A DNA stretch of 43,257 nucleotides from contig JANQPE010000063.1 of NCBI GenBank assembly GCA_028289565.1, forward strand, positions 1 to 43,257. The letters run 5' to 3'. Below are positions 42,835 to 43,257 of the stretch, in pieces (positions within the stretch are counted from its first letter, which is position 1; every line of letters starts with the position of its first letter). Under the pieces are notes generated by a model. That model did not search any database. It saw only the letters and a list, made by a program, of their open reading frames with translations, and was not told the origin of the DNA. A program made the position numbers and the translations under genes. The stretch comes from Parerythrobacter sp. (lineage in GTDB: Bacteria; Pseudomonadota; Alphaproteobacteria; Sphingomonadales; Sphingomonadaceae).

Positions 42835-43257
42835 TCAGAACAACTTGCGCAGTTGTATCCCGAGATAGCGCCCGGTCGGATCGATCAACAGGGGCTGGAA
42901 ACCAAGCGGCGTGTCGCCGTTCGAATCCACCACCCGCCGCCGCGCATCGAAGATGTTGTCCGCCCGCAATGATATGCGTGCGCCCTGCCAGAAGCCCGCA
43001 TCCTTCTCCATAATCCGGCCCAGATTGGCAAACAGCCGCAAATTGACCGTTGCGAGATCGTCGAAAAACAGGTCCGTGCTGCCCGGAGCGCCACTGCCCG
43101 TGATAAAAGTCTTGCCGACATAACGTGCCGATATCCGCGTGCCGAAGCCGTTCCAGAACAACCCGCCTTCGAGCCGTGTGCTGTGGCGCGGCAAGCCGCT
43201 GGAGGAAAGCGCATCTCCATCGAGCTGGTCGAGCGCCGGAATGCCGGGGGCGATCCG
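42835..43257 (-). CDS. TonB-dependent outer-membrane receptor, C-terminal part (cut by window edge)
   Basis: The last 140 residues of an outer-membrane beta-barrel protein. Features are alternating aromatic/hydrophobic strands (LEGGLFWNGFGTRISARYVG), a DLATVNLRLFANLG strand, GARISLRADNIFDARRRV with the conserved receptor stretch N-I-F-D, and a final strand GRYLGIQLRKLF with C-terminal Phe, the BamA recognition signal. This is the standard end of TonB-dependent receptors. The ligand, plug domain and TonB box are outside the window. It converges on the hydrolase gene with 9 nt between stops. Confidence 0.88.
   Translation of the reverse strand, partial: RIAPGIPALDQLDGDALSSSGLPRHSTRLEGGLFWNGFGTRISARYVGKTFITGSGAPGSTDLFFDDLATVNLRLFANLGRIMEKDAGFWQGARISLRADNIFDARRRVVDSNGDTPLGFQPLLIDPTGRYLGIQLRKLF

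Overview
The window looks like a chromosomal segment of a high-GC, aerobic, probably carotenoid-bearing alphaproteobacterium, most likely a sphingomonad of the Erythrobacteraceae type. This rests on the aa3 oxidase cluster with DUF983, SURF1 and thrC nearby, the pyrE-pdxJ-acpS-lepB order, a hisG-hisD-nusB-thiL operon, CobS, carotenoid/desaturase genes and a TonB-dependent receptor. The assignment is inference from gene content and was not tested by search. Nearly all of the sequence is coding, and many adjacent genes share 1-4 nt stop/start overlaps. I see no phage, IS element, CRISPR array, rRNA or clear tRNA.

Layout. 1-3421 (minus): moaA (cut by the left edge), a 103-aa unknown, folB, a SAM methyltransferase and thrC. 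3469-4339: a divergent ArsR/SRPBCC pair with a perfect inverted repeat over the shared promoter. 4343-10667 (minus): the cytochrome c oxidase operon ctaC-ctaD-ctaB-(41-aa membrane protein)-ctaG-ctaE-DUF983-SURF1. 10867-16264 (plus): pyrE, pdxJ, acpS, lepB, an AI-2E-family permease, a DUF3089 lipase-like protein and ruvX. 16261-19567: a 55-aa ORF, two coupled PaaI thioesterases and a class A penicillin-binding protein. 19665-23154: a TonB-domain protein with a damaged or non-canonical start, cobS, a DUF2236 protein, a VOC-family gene remnant and a GST. 23248-25514: a 66-aa membrane protein behind a hairpin-rich region that could be a structured RNA leader, a J-domain protein divergent from bolA, and an AraC regulator. 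25675-28444: SDR, epoxide-hydrolase-like protein and DUF2332. 28522-31800: hisG, hisD, nusB, thiL. 31810-38034: a desaturase-like enzyme with a 64-aa membrane partner, the H+-pyrophosphatase hppA with a strong terminator, tesB and a carotenoid oxygenase. 38217-43257: uvrC, a WS/DGAT acyltransferase with a histone-like tail, a coupled lipase-like hydrolase and the end of a TonB-dependent receptor.

How the genes work together: the oxidase operon supplies core subunits, heme A precursor synthesis (CtaB), CuB insertion (CtaG) and assembly (SURF1). The membrane pyrophosphatase adds a second proton-motive input. WS/DGAT, its hydrolase partner and several thioesterases suggest neutral-lipid turnover. 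No obviously novel multi-gene system is present. The most unusual signals are the hairpin array with an apparently sequestered ribosome-binding site at 23455-23640, the lysine-rich tail on the acyltransferase, the probable frameshift in the TonB-domain gene and the VOC remnant.
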